From contig CAUYUJ010011225.1 in the NCBI GenBank assembly GCA_963575745.1, positions 1,170,828 through 1,234,827 of the forward strand: a stretch of DNA of 64,000 nucleotides. Direction: 5' to 3'. The translations under genes and the position numbers were made by a program. This document shows, in pieces, positions 22,636-35,292 of this stretch (position 1 is its first letter; each line of letters begins with the position of its first letter). This stretch comes from Prorocentrum cordatum. Its lineage: Eukaryota; Sar; Dinophyceae; Prorocentrales; Prorocentraceae. The notes under the pieces are model-generated. The model was not told the DNA's origin. It did not search any database and was given only the letters and a program-made list of their open reading frames with translations.

Positions 22636-23578
22636 TCGAAGACGCCTACGGCGAATCACCGCCGCCCCCTGCCTTTTTGGAAGCGCCTATGTGGCCGAAC
22701 GTTGAGGCCAGACCTGCCAAGCTATCGGACCACGTGTTCCCCGAATCGGTTTGGAAAGCCTTCGGGGAACACGTGGGCATCTTGAAGGTCATCTTGGCCG
22801 TCTTGGAGGCCTCTTGGGCAAGCTTTGGGCGATCTTTGGGGCTTTTTGGGCCGTCTCGGGCCAGCTTCGAGCCAACTTCGGCCATCTTGGTGGGTTCCTG
22901 GCACGTCTGAAGCCGTCGGAAGCCGTTTGGGGGGCCTCTATGGGCCGACTTGGGGCCCGCTTGGAATGCTCCAGGGCCGTCTTGGAGGCCATCTTGGGCG
23001 TCTTGGAGGCCATCTTGGGCGTGTTGGAGGCCTCTTGGGCCCTCTTGGGGCCCTCTAGGGGCCATCTTGGAGGCCACTTGGGCCATCATGGGGCTCTCTT
23101 GGGGGCCTCTTGGGCGATCTTGGGGGCTTCTTGGGCCGTCTCGAGCCGTCGGAGAGCCGAAAAGGCGCAAATGCCAGAATCCTTGAAAAACCAATGGAAA
23201 ATCAATGATTTTGGCCTCTTCGGACTCTCCTGGAGGACCTCTTGGAGGCCTCTTGGGCCGTCTGGGAGGCCTCTGGGGGGCCTCTTGGGCCGTCTTGGGC
23301 CGTCTTGGACTCTCTTGGGCCGTTTTGGAGGCCGTCTTGGACCATCTCGGGCGGACTTGGAGGCCATCTTGGGCCATCTTCGCGATTTTTTGAGGATGTC
23401 CCGAGCGAAACGGCCGTTTTTTGGAGGATTTTTTTCCGGATTGAGGTCCTTTCGGCTTCCTCCCGGGACCCCGGCGGGACGGGCCGGAGCCCACTGGAGA
23501 GTTTTTTTAGAAAAAGAACCAAAACCAAAACCAGCTCATCCAGCACGCCGTGCACCCCTGCAAGCAGGGGGCGGCGGA
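22636..23578 (+). mobile_element. Intronic module, copy 2b (diverged)
   Basis: Placed directly after copy 2a, with its own TCGAAGACGCC start and GCAGGGGGCGGCGGA end. The first ~130 bp align with the other modules but with many substitutions, and the interior minisatellite is different. This is an older or independently derived member of the family. Confidence 0.6.
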
Positions 23579-24192
23579 CCTAGTGGACTGCGGCCCATCC
23601 CGCCACCGTGCCTGGGTTGTCGGTCAGAGGCCCTTTGGATGCCTGTGGGGATCTACCGGGAGATCTCTTGAAGCCTCTTTCGGGCATACTTTTTAAAGCA
23701 TCTCGGGGGCTTCTTGGGGGCCTGATTTGGGCATCTCGGGGCCTCTTGGGGGCCTCCCGGTGCCTTTCCGTGGCTCCTCGGGGGCTTCTGGGGAGATCTC
23801 GGGGCCATCTTGGGGCGGAGGGCTCAAAGCGTCAGTTCGTGTTCCTCCTCTTGGGGCTGCCTTGGGGGCCTCTTCGGCCCTTCTTGGAGGCTCTTGGGCC
23901 GTTTTTGGGTGGTCTTGGGCGCCTCTTGGGCCGTCCTGGACGCTCTGAGGACCAACAAATGCCCAGACCGTAAATCAAATGATTTTGACCATTATCGGCC
24001 TCTTGGGCCGCTCTCCAGGGCCTCCAAAACGGCCCAAGAGGTGTGCAAGAGGGCGGGGGACCCCAGAGAGCGCCCGCGAGCGCCCAGGGGCGCTCGGAAC
24101 TCCGGGCTGTAGGCCCTTTCCAATAACACGTATAGTACTTAACGCAGAGAGCTCGCAGGGACCGCAGGGCACTCCAACTCGTGCCTTTTCAG

Positions 24193-24501
24193 GGCACGGT
24201 GGCGGATCACTACAGCGTGGAGCAAACTGACGCCGAGATTCCAGAATGGGTTGCTTTGGGTAAGGTTGAGCTCAAAGTAGTTCGTGGATGTACGGACAGT
24301 GGCCTCCGCTACTTGAATCTGTACGTGAAGCACCTAGGGCGGGCAGGATTTGTTGTCGGAGGTCTGCTGGGAGAGGACGACCACGCGGACGTCACGGTTC
24401 CTCCAGAGGCATGTGCCGCGCGTCTGGCCCTGGTGGATAATGTGGAAGCAGGCCTGAAAGCTCCATCAGTGGCCTCGGTCGCAGTGGCAACCCTTGCGTG
24501 A
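24193..24501 (+). CDS. Secreted VWD-like protein, exon B (gene 2)
   Basis: Second part of gene 2, open from the TTTTCAG acceptor to TGA. It differs from the other copies at ADVTVPPEACAAR. The intron (about 21,651-24,192) holds two modules plus the second minisatellite. Joining GGAGG to GGCACG does not keep frame, so the exact donor/acceptor pair or an extra small exon is unresolved. Confidence 0.65.
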   Translation, partial: GTVADHYSVEQTDAEIPEWVALGKVELKVVRGCTDSGLRYLNLYVKHLGRAGFVVGGLLGEDDHADVTVPPEACAARLALVDNVEAGLKAPSVASVAVATLA

Positions 24502-25046
24502 CCGACCGTGCTCGCCTTGCACGTCATCGAAGACGCCGTCGGGTATGCGCCCCGACCAGTCGACCAAGCAGTGAGTTCGGACTGGCGTTGTCGGGTGAGC
24601 AACTGTTTCTTCGCTGAAGCCGATCTCCTTCTGTTCCTGATTCTGATTCGCTGCTCCTCAGAGGGCGCCAGAGAAACCCTCGCCCCTCGTCCCTTGCGTC
24701 TGGCTCCTCCTCCCTCGTCCCCGCGCTTACCTCCTCCGAGACCGCTCCTTCCTCATCCGTCCTCCCTCCCCCTCCGTTCTGGGCAGCCTGCAGGGGCCTG
24801 CCGTGGGCCTCCAGATGTTTTTTCCATGAGGGGGACCTGCAGCGGGTCTTCGTCGTCCTCGTCGTCGTCCTCGTCGTCGTTGTCTTCAGCCTGCAGGAGC
24901 CTCCAGATGGCGCCCCCGGGGTTCCCCATAGCGAGGGGGCTCCCGCTCGAGAAGTCCAAGCGAGTTACTCACGGACGAGGCTCCCGCTCGAGACTTCTCT
25001 ACGATGAGTGTGCGACTTAGTGTGTGACCGTGTAGGTGTGAACGAC

Positions 25047-26781
25047 GACGATGGTGATGATGCTGCTGCTGCTTATGATGATGACGATGATGCTGATGAG
25101 GAGGATAATGCTGATGATGACGCTGATGGTGATGTCGAGGAGAAGTTTGAGGATGACGAGGATGATGCCGATGATGCTGATGATGCTGCTGCTGATGATG
25201 ATGCTGATGATATCGACGATCACGGTGCTGCTGCTGATGATGATGAGGCTGAGGATCAGGATGAGTATGATGATGATGGTGCTGATGATGGTGCTGATGA
25301 TGGTGATGACGACGACGATTACGACCACGATGATCATGCTGATGATGACGACTACGATTATGATGAAGGTGATGATGATGACGGTTGGTGATGCTGACGA
25401 CGATGACTATGATGATGCTGATGCTGATGATGCTGACGGTGCTGGTGATGATGCTGATGATGACGATGCCGATGATAATGACGATGCTGATGACAATGAT
25501 GATGACGATGATGATAAGCATGACGCATATGATGATGATGTTGATGCTGATTGCGGTGAGGTGTGATGATGAAGATGATGAGTGACGATGATGATGATGC
25601 GATGATGCCATGATGCTGATGGCGATGATGATGATGCTGCTGATGATGATGATTCTGATGACTCGGGTGACGATGATTGTTATGATGATGGTGACGGTGA
25701 CGGTGATGGTAATGGCAATGGCAATGGCAATGGTAATGGTAATGGTAATGGTAATGGTAATGGTGATGGGGATGATGGTGATGATGACGCTGCTCTCTTG
25801 CTGATGGTACTGAGGATGAGTATGCTGCTGGTGGTGGTGATGTTGATGACGATGAGGATGATGCTGGTGATGATGATGGTGATGGCGATGGTGATGGTGA
25901 TGGTGGTGCTGACGATGATGATGCTGGTGGTGATGATGATGATGATGATGACTGCGAGTGTGTGAGCGGTGTCACTCATGACGATGATTATGCTGATGGT
26001 GGTGACGATGATGATGTTGAGGATGATTGGTGATGCTGATGCTGATGCTGATGATGGTGCTGATTGTGCTGGGGGTGATGACGATGATGATGGCGATTGT
26101 GATGGGGGTGATGCTGGTGATGATGATGCTGATGATGGTGATGGTGATGGTGGTGATGATGCTGCTGTTGATGATGATGATGATGAATGTGATGAATTTG
26201 ATGATGATGCTGATGATTATGATGCGGATGATGGTTCTGGTGAGGATGATAATGACGATGACGATGACGTTGATGATGCTGAGGATGATGATGCTGATTG
26301 TGATGGGGGTGGTGGTGATTATTATGCTGATGATGCTGATGCTGATGATGGAGATGATGATGTTGATGCTGATGATTGATGATGTTGGTGATGCTGATGA
26401 TGATGACGATGATTATGTTGACGATGATGATGAGGATTATGATAATGATGCTGACTATAATGATGATGCTGAGGATGGGGATGATGATGGTGATGATCAT
26501 GCTGACGATGGTGATAGTGATGATGATGGTGATGATGATGGAGGTGATGATGATGAAGATGCTCATGACGATGCTGATTCTTGTGATGGGGGTGACGATG
26601 ATGGATTTGATGATGATGATGATGAATGTGATGATGCTGATGATGTGGATGATGATGACGATGATGGTTACAATATTGCTATCATGGTGGTGATGATGAT
26701 GGTGCGTTTGTTGTTGCTGTTGTTTATGATGATGGGGGTTGATGGCGCTGATGATGACAATGCTGATGCCGATGCTGCTGC

Positions 26782-26831
<50 letters not shown>

Positions 26832-26832
26832 G
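25047..26832 (+). repeat. GAT-type microsatellite, unit 2 (~1.79 kb)
   Basis: Same internal order as unit 1, with indels of single triplets and some one-base losses (for example near 25,561 and 25,590). Confidence 0.95.
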
Positions 26833-27217
26833 TGGCAGTACGAGAGGAGAAGTGGGTGAGGAGGACGAGGAGGTTCCTGCGGGGGGTGTCCAGAGAAAAC
26901 TCGAGCCCTTTGCAGGACATGGGGAAGATAGTCCAGTGACAGGGGCCACTCCTGGCTTTGAATGGAGAGAGTTTCCCGGGCCGGGCCCTGGCACTACAGC
27001 CCAGCAGGGCCATCATCACTCAGAAGTCATCGGCAAGGGTCTGTGCTTTTATGGTTTGATGGCCGTCCGCGCCCTTTGCGACAGTGCTGGCGATATGTGC
27101 CATCTGTGCGGCAGCACCAGATCGGAGTTATTTCGGCTCAGACAACAGCTACTCACATTCCGGCACCTTTACTTGATATCGAACCTTTTTTTCTGCGCGC
27201 CGTGAAACTCACGCGGG

Positions 27218-28075
27218 ATGAAGTCTCCAGCATCGCGGTACTCTTGTTTTTAGTTGGCCGCGTGGGAGCTGCTCAGCTCAAAGTGATTGACGACACGACC
27301 TACGAGTCTGGAGCAGCACGTTCCCCAGTCTATGGGTACGAAATCACTTACAAGTCTACGCACCAGATTGATGACATTTACTTTGTTAAGAATGGCGCGC
27401 GGACGATCCCTTTCATGGAATCTTTCCCGACCTACGGCGGCTGCACCCTCACTCAGGGCGGCCCTTGCAACGGAGGTCATCAGAGCCCGTGGGACTCATC
27501 AGGCAAGGCTGACAACTCCGGGTGCTGGTCATTCACTACTCACAGTATCTTATGCGATCATGACATAACTCCGACGAAGTGCATATCGAATTCTGGTCGG
27601 GCGGCTATTCTTCCACGAGCGGCTTCACTGTGAAATCATTGGACGCGGGTGGATCAGTAATTGCGACCGTGGCTGATGTTGGGTCCCGGTCAGGGCTTAC
27701 TGCTTGCAATGCGCTCGACGGCGCTGGGACGCCAACGATTTGTCCGGTCTCCCCTCCGACGACGTACACGCAACCTACTGCTGCGACACCCAGCCCGACC
27801 GCTGCGACACCCAGCCCGACCAGCGCCCCCAGCCCGGCAGCTTCTGGGGCTTCTGCCGTTGGCGATCCTCACTTGCAAAACGTTCGTGGTGAGCGGTTCG
27901 ACTTGATGAAGGAGGGCAATCACGTGCTCATAAGCATTCCTCGTGGACAGATCGCCGAAAACGCCTTGCTTCGCGTGCGGGCCGATGCGCGCCGATTGGG
28001 TGGACAATGTGCGGATATGTACTTCCAAGCGCTGAACGTTACAGGGTCTTGGGCAGAGGCCAGTCAAGCTGGAGG
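27218..28075 (+). pseudogene. Secreted VWD-like protein, exon A (gene 3), frameshifted
   Basis: Nearly identical to the exon A of genes 2 and 4 but with two single-base losses. Just after the ATG, AAGTCTCCAGC replaces AAGCC(G/C)TCCAGC, throwing the signal peptide out of frame. Near 27,570, CATAACTCCG replaces CATAACCTCCG. The rest of the domain organisation, including GDPHLQNVRGERFD, is readable in pieces. Gene 3 is therefore inactive unless these are assembly errors, which are possible in such a repeated locus. Confidence 0.8.
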
Positions 28076-28078
28076 GTA

Positions 28079-29078
28079 TCGAAGACGCCTACGGCGAATC
28101 ACCGCCGCCCCCTACCTTTATGAAACGCGCCTCTGTGGCCAAGCGTTTGGGTCCAGAGCTTGAACAAACTTTCGGACCAGGTGCTCCCCGAGCCGCTGTC
28201 GAAACCTTTCGGGGAATACGTGGGCGAGGAAGAGGAGGATGAGGAGAGGAAGGGAAAAGGAAGAGGAGGAGGAGGAGGAGGAGGAGGAGGAGGAGGAGGA
28301 GGGAGGAGATCTCTTGGGAGCCTCGTGCGCCATTCCTGGGGCCTTCTGAGAGCTTCCTCGGGACCTCTTGGAGGCCTCTTGGGGGTCTCCTTGGGCCTCT
28401 TGGGGGCCTTTGGGGTCTTCTTGGGGGCCCTTTTGGTCTTCTTGCGGCGTCCCTGGTCTGTCTGACGCCGTCGGAAGCCATCTTGGACGCCTCCCTGGGC
28501 CGTCTTGGGGCCCTCTTGGGGCGCTGAAGAGCCGTCTCGGAGGCCATTTTGGGCATGTTGGAGGCCTCTTGGGCCGTCTTGGGACCCTTTTGGGGCTGTC
28601 TTGGGATTCTCTTGGGCCGTCCTGGGGCCATCTTGGAGGCCTCTCGCGCGATCTGTGGCCGTCTCGGGCCGTCGGACGGCCGAAAGGAAGTAAACGTCCA
28701 AATTCTTCGCAAACCGAAGGCAAATCACTGCTTCTGGCATCTTGGGGCCTTCGTGGAGTACCTCTTGGAGGCTTGTTGGGCTTGGGGGCCTCTTGGACCG
28801 TCTTGGGCTATCTTCTTGAGGCCATCTTAGGCCGTCTTCGGTGCATCTTGGGCCGTCTTGGAGACATCTTGGGACTTCTTGAGGCCATCGTGGGCGCCTT
28901 GGAGGCGTCTTGGGACCGTCTTGGAGGCCATCTTGGGGCCATCTTGACCGAAAAAGCTGACGAGACGGGCGGCCAGCGGCATCGCCGAAGCCCCAGGGGT
29001 AGTCTTAACAAGAACCATACACCATTGTAAATTTAGCGCGCTGGGCACCTCTGTGGCAAGCCAGCAGGGGGCGGCGGA
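28079..29078 (+). mobile_element. Intronic module, copy 3
   Basis: Same structure as copy 2a with a longer GAG tract. It abuts exon A of the broken gene 3. Confidence 0.55.
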
Positions 29079-29692
29079 CCTAGTGGACTTCGGCCCATCC
29101 CGCCACCGTGCCTGGGTTGTCGGTCAGAGGCCCTTTGGATGCCTGTGGGGATCTACCGGGAGATCTCTTGAAGCCTCTTTCGGGCATACTTTTTAAAGCA
29201 TCTCGGGGGCTTCTTGGGGGCCTGATTTGGGCATCTCGGGGCCTCTTGGGGGCCTCCCGGGGCCTTTCCGGGGCTCCTCGGGGGCCTCTGGGGAGATCTC
29301 GGGGCCATCTTGGGGCGGAGGGCTCAAAGCGTCAGTTCGTGCTCCTCCTCTTGGGGCTGCCTTGGGGGCCTCTTCGGCCCTTCTTGGAGGCTCTTGGGCC
29401 GTTTTTGGGTGGTCTTGGGCGCCTCTTGGGCCGTCCTGGACGCTCTGAGGACCAACAAATGCCCAGACCGTAAATCAAATGATTTTGACCATTATCGGCC
29501 TCTTGGGCCGCTCTCCAGGGCCTCCAAAACGGCCCAAGAGGTGTGCAAGAGGGCGGGGGACCCCAGAGAGCGCCCGCGAGCGCCCAGGGGCGCTCGGAAC
29601 TCCGGGCTGTAGGCCCTTTCCAATAACACGTATAGTACTTAACGCAGAGAGCTCGCAGGGACCGCAGGGCACTCCAACTCGTGCCTTTTCAG

Positions 29693-30001
29693 GGCACGGT
29701 GGCGGATCACTACAGCGTGGAGCAAACTGACGCCGAGATTCCAGAATGGGTTGCTTTGGGTAAGGTTGAGCTCAAAGTAGTTCGTGGATGTACGGACAGT
29801 GGCCTCCGCTACTTGAATCTGTACGTGAAGCACCTAGGGCGGGCAGGATTTGTTGTCGGAGGTCTGCTGGGAGAGGACGACCACGCGGACGTCATGGTTC
29901 CTCCAGAGGCATGTGCCACGCGTCTGGCCCTGGTGGATAATGTGGAAGCAGGCCTGAAAGCTCCATCAGTGGCCTCGGTCGCAGTGGCAACCCTTGCGTG
30001 A
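29693..30001 (+). CDS. Secreted VWD-like protein, exon B (gene 3)
   Basis: Appears identical to the orphan exon B of unit 1 across its length and is intact in itself, although the exon A it belongs to is frameshifted. Confidence 0.6.
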   Translation, partial: GTVADHYSVEQTDAEIPEWVALGKVELKVVRGCTDSGLRYLNLYVKHLGRAGFVVGGLLGEDDHADVMVPPEACATRLALVDNVEAGLKAPSVASVAVATLA

Positions 30002-30546
30002 CCGACCGTGCTCGCCTTGCACGTCATCGAAGACGCCGTCGGGTATGCGCCCCGACCAGTCGACCAAGCAGTGAGTTCGGACTGGCGTTGTCGGGTGAGC
30101 AACTGTTTCTTCGCTGAAGCCGATCTCCTTCTGTTCCTGATTCTGATTCGCTGCTCCTCAGAGGGCGCCGGAGAAACCCTCGCCCCTCGTCCCTTGCGTC
30201 TGGCTCCTCCTCCCTCGTCCCCGCGCTTACCTCCTCCGAGACCGCTCCTTCCTCATCCGTCCTCCCTCCCCCTCCGTTCTGGGCAGCCTGCAGGGGCCTG
30301 CCGTGGGCCTCCAGGTGTTTTTTCCAGGAGGGGGACCTGCAGCGGGTCTTCGTCGTCCTCGTCGTCGTCCTCGTCGTCGTTGTCCTCAGCCTGCAGGAGC
30401 CTCCATATGGCGCCCCCAGGGTTCCCCATAGCGAGGGGGCTCCCGCTCGAGACGTCCAAGCGAGTTACTCACGGACGAGGCTCCCGCTCGAGACTTCTCT
30501 ACGATGAGTGTGCGACTTAGTGTGTGACCGTGTAGGTGTGAACGAC

Positions 30547-30580
30547 GACGATGGTGATGATGCTGCTGCTGCTGCTGCTT

Positions 30581-30620
<40 letters not shown>

Positions 30621-32465
30621 CGATGATACTGATGAGGAGGATGATGCTGATGATGACGCTGATGGTGATGTCGAGGAGAAGCTTGAGGATGACGAGGATG
30701 ATGCCGATGGTGCTGATGCTGCTGCTGATGATGATGCTGATGATATCGACGATCACGATGCTGCTGCTGATGATGATGAGGCTGAGGATGAGGATGAGTA
30801 TGATGATGATGGTGCTGGTGATGGTGCTGATGATGGTGATGACGACGACGATTACGACCACGATGATCATGCTGATGATGACGACTACGATTCTGATGAG
30901 GATGATACGGTTGGTGATGCTGACGTCGATGACTATGATGATGCTGATGCTGATGATGCTGACGGTGCTGGTGATAGTGCTGCTGATGACGATGCCGATG
31001 ATAAAAGACGATGCTGATGACAATGATGATGATGATGATGATGATGATGCTGATGATGATGATGATAAGCATGACGCATATGATGATGTTGATGCTGATT
31101 GCAGTGAGGGTGATGATGAAGATGATGAGGACGATGATGATGATGATGATGCTGCAGATGCCGATGATACTGATGGCGATGATGATGATGCTGCTGATGA
31201 TGATGATTCTGATGACTCGGGTGACGATGATTGTTATGATGATGGTGACGGTGACGGTGATGGTAATGGCAATGGCAATGGCAATGGTAATGGCAATGGT
31301 AATGGTAATGGTAATGGTAATGGTGATGGTGATGGGGATGATGATGGTGATGATGACGCTGCTCTCTTGCTGATGGTACTGAGGATGAGTATGCTGCTGG
31401 TGGTGGTGATGTTGATGACGATGAGGATGATGCTGGTGATGATGATGGTGATGGCGATGGTGATGGTGATGGTGGTGCTGACGATGATGATGCTGGTGGT
31501 GATGATGATGCTGATGATGATGATGATGCTGTGAGTGTGTGAGCGGTGTCAGTCATGTTGATTATGATGATGATGATGGTAATGACGATGCCGAAGATGA
31601 CGATCATGATTATTATGTTGATGATGCTGATGATGATGGTGGTGGTGATGATGATGATGTTTAGGATGATTGGTGATGCTGATGCTGATGATGATGATGA
31701 TGGTGCTGATTGTGCTGGGGGTGATGACGATGATGATGGCGATTGTGATGGGGGTGATGCTGGTGATGATGTTGATGATGGTGATGGTGATGGTGGTGAT
31801 GATGCTGCTGTTGATGATGACGATGATGAATGTGATGAATTTGATGATGATGCTGATGATTATGATGCGGATGATGGTTCTGGTGAGGATGCTAATGACG
31901 ATGACGATGACGTTGATGATGCTCATGATGATGTTGACTGTGATGGGGGTGGTGGTGATTATTATGCTGCTGATGCTGATGCTGATGATGGAGATGATGA
32001 TGCTGATGTTGATGATGATGATGATGTTGGTGATGCTGATAATGATGATGATGATGATGACGATGATTATGTTGACGATGATGATGAGGATTATGATAAT
32101 GATGCTGATTATAATGATGATGCTGAGGATGAGGACGATGATAGTGATGAGCATGCTGACGATGGTGATAGTGATGATGATGATGGTGATGATGATGGAG
32201 GTGATGATGATGACGGAGGTGATGATGATGAAGATGCTCAGGATGACGATTCTTGTGATGGGGGTGACGATGATGGATTTGATGATGATGAATGTGATGA
32301 TGCTAATGATGTTGATGATGACGATGATGGTTACAATATTGCTATGATGGTGGTGATGATGATGGTGCGTTTGTTGTTGCTGTTGTTTATGATGATGGGG
32401 CTTGATGGTGCTGATGATGACGATGCTGCTGCTGCTGCTGATGATGATGATGATGACGATGATGG
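30547..32465 (+). repeat. GAT-type microsatellite, unit 3 (~1.92 kb)
   Basis: Same internal order, with an expanded pure (GAT)n at 30,580-30,620 and a longer GGTAAT run. Confidence 0.95.
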
Positions 32466-32849
32466 TAGCAGTACGAGAGGAGAAGTGGGTGAGGAGGACG
32501 AGGAGGTTCCTGCGGGGGGTGTCCAGAGAAAACTCGAGCCCTTTTCAGGACATGGGGAAGATAGTCCAGTGACAGGGGCCCTCCTGGCTTTGAATGGAGA
32601 GAGTTTCCCGGGCCGGGCCCTGGCACTACAGCCCAGCAGGGCCATCATCACTCAGAAGTCATCGGCAAGGGTCTGTGCTTTTATGGTTCGATGGCCGTCC
32701 GTGCCCTTTGCGACAGTGCTGGCGATATGTGCCATCTGTGCGGCAGCACCAGATCGGAGTTTTTTCGGCTCAGACAACAGCTACGCACATTCCGGCACCT
32801 TTACTTGATATCGAACCTTTTTTTCTTCGCGTCGTGAAACTCACGCGGG

Positions 32850-33709
32850 ATGAAGCCCTCCAGCATCGCGGTACTCTTTTTTTTAGTTGGCTGCGTGGGA
32901 GCTGCTCAGCTCAAAGTGATTGACGACACGACCTACGAGTCTGGAGCAGCACGTTCCCCAGTCTATGGGTACGAAATCACTTACAAGTCTACGCACCAGA
33001 TTGATGACATTTACTTTGCTAAGAATGGCGCGCGGACGATTCCTTTCATGGAATCTTTCCCGACCTACGGCGGCTGTACCCTCACTCAGGGCGGCCCTTG
33101 CAACGGAGGTCATCAGAGCCCGTGGGATTCATCAGGCAAGGCTGACAACTCCGGGTGCTGGTCATTCACTACTCACAGTATCTTATGCGATCATGACATA
33201 ACCTCCGACGAAGTGCATATCGAATTCTGGTCGGGCGGCTATTCTTCCACGAGCGGCTTCACTGTGAAATCATTGGACGCGGGTGGATCAGTAATTGCGA
33301 CCGTGGCTGATGTTGGGTCCCGGTCAGGGCTTACTGCTTGCAATGCGCTCGACGGCGCTGGGACGCCAACGATTTGTCCGGTCTCCCCTCCGACGACGTA
33401 CACGCAACCTACTGCTGCGACACCCAGCCCGACCGCTGCGACACCCAGCCCGACCAGCGCCCCCAGCCCGGCAGCTTCTGGGGCTTCTGCCGTTGGCGAT
33501 CCTCACTTGCAAAACGTTCATGGTGAGCGGTTCGATTTGATGAAGGAGGGCAATCACGTGCTCATAAGCATTCCTCGTGGACAGATCGCCGAAAACGCCT
33601 TGCTTCGCGTGCGGGCCGATGCGCGCCGATTGGGTGGACGATGTGCGGATATGTACTTCCAAGCGCTGAACGTTACAGGGTCTTGGGCAGAGGCCAGTCA
33701 AGCTGGAGG
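32850..33709 (+). CDS. Secreted VWD-like protein, exon A (gene 4)
   Basis: Intact frame from the signal peptide (MKPSSIAVLFFLVGCVGAAQ) to AGGY. Differences from gene 2 include FAKNG for FVKNG, a shorter linker (TPSPTSAPSPAASG) and GGRCAD for GGQCAD. The same T-tract precedes the ATG. Of the copies, genes 2 and 4 are the ones that could still be expressed. Confidence 0.75.
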
Positions 33710-33712
33710 GTA

Positions 33713-34720
33713 TCGAAGACGCCTACGGCGAATCACCGCCGCCCCCTACCTTGATGAAGCGCGCCTCTGTGGCCAAGCGTTTGGGTCCAGAGCTTGAACA
33801 AACTTTCGGACCAGGTGCTCCCCGAGCCGCTGTCGAAACCTTTCGGGGAATACGTGGGCGAGGAAGAGGAGGATGAGGAGAGGGAGGGAAAAGGAAGAGG
33901 AGGAGGAGGAGGAGGAGGAGGAGGAGGAGGAGGAGGAGGAGGAGGAGGAGATCTCTTGGGAGCCTCGTGCGCCATTCCTGGGGCCTTCTGAGAGCGTCCT
34001 CGGGACCTCTTGGAGGCCTCTTGGGGGTCTCCTTGGGCCTCTTGGGGGCCTTTGGGGTCTTCTTGGGGGCCCTTTTGGTCTTCTTGCGGCGTCCCTGGTC
34101 TGTCTGACGCCGTCGGAAGCCATCTTGGACGCCTCTCTGGGCCTTCTTGGGGCCCTCTTGGGGCGCTGAAGAGCCGTCTCGGAGGCCATTTTGGGCATGT
34201 TGGAGGCCTCTTGGGCCGTCTTGGGACCCTTTTGGGGCTGTCTTGGGATTCTCTTGGGCCGTCCTGGGGCCATCTTGGAGGCCTCTCGCGCGATCTGTGG
34301 CCGTCTCGGGCCGTCGGACGGCCGAAAGGAAGTAAACGCCCAAATTCTTCACAAACCGAAGGCAAATCAATGCTTCTGGCATCTTGGGGCCTTCGTGGAG
34401 TACCGCTAGGGGGCTTGTTGGGCTTGGGGGCCTCTTGGACCGTCTTGGGCTATCTTCTTGAGGCCGTCTTAGGCCGTCTTCGGTGCATCTTGGGCCGTCT
34501 TGGAGACATCTTGGGACTTCTTGAGGCCATCGTGGGCGCCTTGGAGGCGTCTTGGGACCGTCTAGGAGGCCATCTTGGGGCCATCTTGACCGAAAGAGCT
34601 GACGAGACGGGCGGCCAGCGGCATCGCCGAAGCCCCAGGGGTAGTCTTAACAAGAACCATACACCATTGTAAATTTAGCGCGCTGGGCACCTCTGTGGCA
34701 AGCCAACAGGGGGCGGCGGA
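33713..34720 (+). mobile_element. Intronic module, copy 4
   Basis: Same structure, with the longest GAG tract (about 33,897-33,950). The right end reads AACAGGGGGCGGCGGATCTAG, one base different from the others. Confidence 0.55.
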
Positions 34721-35292
34721 TCTAGTGAACTTCGGCCCATCCCGCCACTGTGCCTGGGTTGTCGGTCAGAGGCCCTTCGGATGCCTGTGAGGATCTACCG
34801 GGAGATCTCTTGAAGCCTCTTTTGGGGATATTTCAAAGCATCTCGGGGGCTTCTTGGGGGCCTGATTTGGGCATCTCGGGGCCTCTTGGGGGCCTCTCGG
34901 GGCCTTTTCGGGGCTCCTCGGGGGCCTCTGGGGAGATCTCGGGGCCATCTTGGGGCGGAGGGCTCAAAGCGTCAGTTCGTGTTCCTCCTCTTGGGGCTGC
35001 CTTGGGGGCCTCTTCGGCCGGCGCCTCTTGGGCCGTCCTGGACGCTCCGAGGACCAACAAATGCCCAAATCGTAAATCACATGATTTTGACCATTTTCGG
35101 CTTCTTGGGCCGCCCTCCAGGGCCTCCAAAACGGCCCAAGAGGTGTGCAAGAGGGTGGGGGACCCCAGAGAGCGCCCGCGAGCGCCCAGGGGCGCTCGGA
35201 ACTCCGGGCTGTAGGCCCTTTCCAATAACATGTATAGTACTTAACACAGAGAACTCGCAGGGACCACAGGGCACTCCAACTCGTGCCTTCAG

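Larger units (their letters stand above)
21654..28078 (+). repeat. Tandem array unit 2 (6,425 bp)
   Basis: Longer than its neighbours because it carries two intronic modules in tandem (21,654-22,635 and 22,636-23,578). Its exon B has private differences from the exon Bs of units 1 and 3. Confidence 0.9.
28079..33712 (+). repeat. Tandem array unit 3 (5,634 bp)
   Basis: Single module. Exon B appears identical to that of unit 1, while its 5' module shares GGGGAATACGTGGGCGAGG with unit 2 rather than unit 1, so the unit is a mosaic. Confidence 0.9.
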
